Shown piece by piece: positions 63,839 to 64,000 of a stretch of DNA of 64,000 nucleotides (its first letter is position 1; every line of letters begins with the position of its first letter). The translations under genes and the position numbers were made by a program. This DNA comes from Sporosarcina sp. PTS2304 (GTDB taxonomy: Bacteria > Bacillota > Bacilli > Bacillales_A > Planococcaceae). The stretch lies in assembly GCF_003351785.1 (NCBI RefSeq), contig NZ_CP031230.1, positions 2,464,501-2,528,500 of the forward strand, written 5' to 3'. The notes beneath the pieces were generated by a model. It had not been told where the DNA came from. It did no database searches and saw only the letters and a program-made list of their open reading frames with translations.

Positions 63839-64000
63839 TTATTTACCTGTTTTACCTTCTTTACGACGAACGATTTCGCCTTCATAACGAATACCTTTGC
63901 CTTTATACGGCTCTGGTGGACGTACTTGACGGATGTTAGAAGCAAGAGCACCTACGTGTTCTTTGTTGTAACCACGAACAATAATTTTAGTGTTCGCTGG
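63839..64000 (-). CDS. rplF: 50S ribosomal protein L6 (C-terminal part)
   Basis: The last 53 residues before the window edge: [40 protein letters not shown] and a basic end GKTGK. This is the conserved C-terminal rRNA-binding domain of L6; the 5' part lies outside the window. Next gene upstream of rplR in the spc operon. Confidence 0.97.
   Translation of the reverse strand, partial: PANTKIIVRGYNKEHVGALASNIRQVRPPEPYKGKGIRYEGEIVRRKEGKTGK

Overview
The window looks like chromosome of a low-GC, endospore-forming Firmicute of the Planococcaceae, most likely Sporosarcina or a close relative. The spc/alpha ribosomal operons, the cdaA-cdaR-glmM and sigW-rsiW loci, and the sporulation/germination genes kbaA, gerD, salA and cwlD are arranged much as in Bacillus subtilis. 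The genus is inferred from gene content and intergenic repeats; no 16S gene is present. Most genes are on the minus strand.

Layout. 1-3.8 kb: an ABC exporter (cut by the window edge), a cysteine-free uracil-DNA glycosylase and a NiaP-type niacin transporter. 3.8-7.5 kb: a 21-bp-period repeat array carrying two identical IS256-family elements as a perfect 1770-bp tandem duplication. 7.5-11.3 kb: a yclNOPQ-type siderophore uptake operon behind two Fur boxes. 11.4-26.5 kb: mixed housekeeping and poorly characterised genes (DUF6612 lipoprotein, hflX, deaminase, NfrA-type nitroreductase, methyltransferase, patB, an SLH-domain surface protein, yhfP, a YbjQ protein, ywbE, ytoQ). 26.6-32.0 kb: a hybrid histidine kinase, a CheY-like regulator and an HPt-REC-GGDEF-REC diguanylate cyclase, which together look like a phosphorelay feeding c-di-GMP. 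32.1-37.8 kb: cdaA-cdaR-glmM, sigW-rsiW (perfect sigma-W promoter) and rocF. 37.8-39.9 kb: a PAS-PAS-GGDEF-EAL protein. 40.1-40.6 kb: five tRNAs (Asn, Thr, Glu, Tyr, Gln). 40.7-46.5 kb: the spore block (PdaB-like, kbaA, gerD, salA, cwlD) plus a rhodanese. 46.6-51.3 kb: an accessory metabolic block (HpaB-like flavin monooxygenase, nitric oxide synthase, azoreductase, TPP-riboswitch-controlled tenA). 51.4-52.7 kb: a gene-free island of dispersed repeats. 52.7-64 kb: rpsI, rplM, truA, ecfT-ecfA2-ecfA1, then rplQ to rplF; map is missing between adk and infA, and an L17-downstream-element-like structure lies between rplQ and ecfA1.

The most unusual content is non-coding. (1) The helically phased 21-bp array appears to have served as IS target and as recombination substrate. 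(2) A dispersed family of GC-rich, MITE-like elements occurs at six or more intergenic sites. Its two most complete copies (about 0.31 kb and 1.27 kb) have matching 18-bp terminal inverted repeats, lie in opposite orientations, and bracket the spore and NOS blocks. I found no clearly new multi-gene defence or biosynthetic system.
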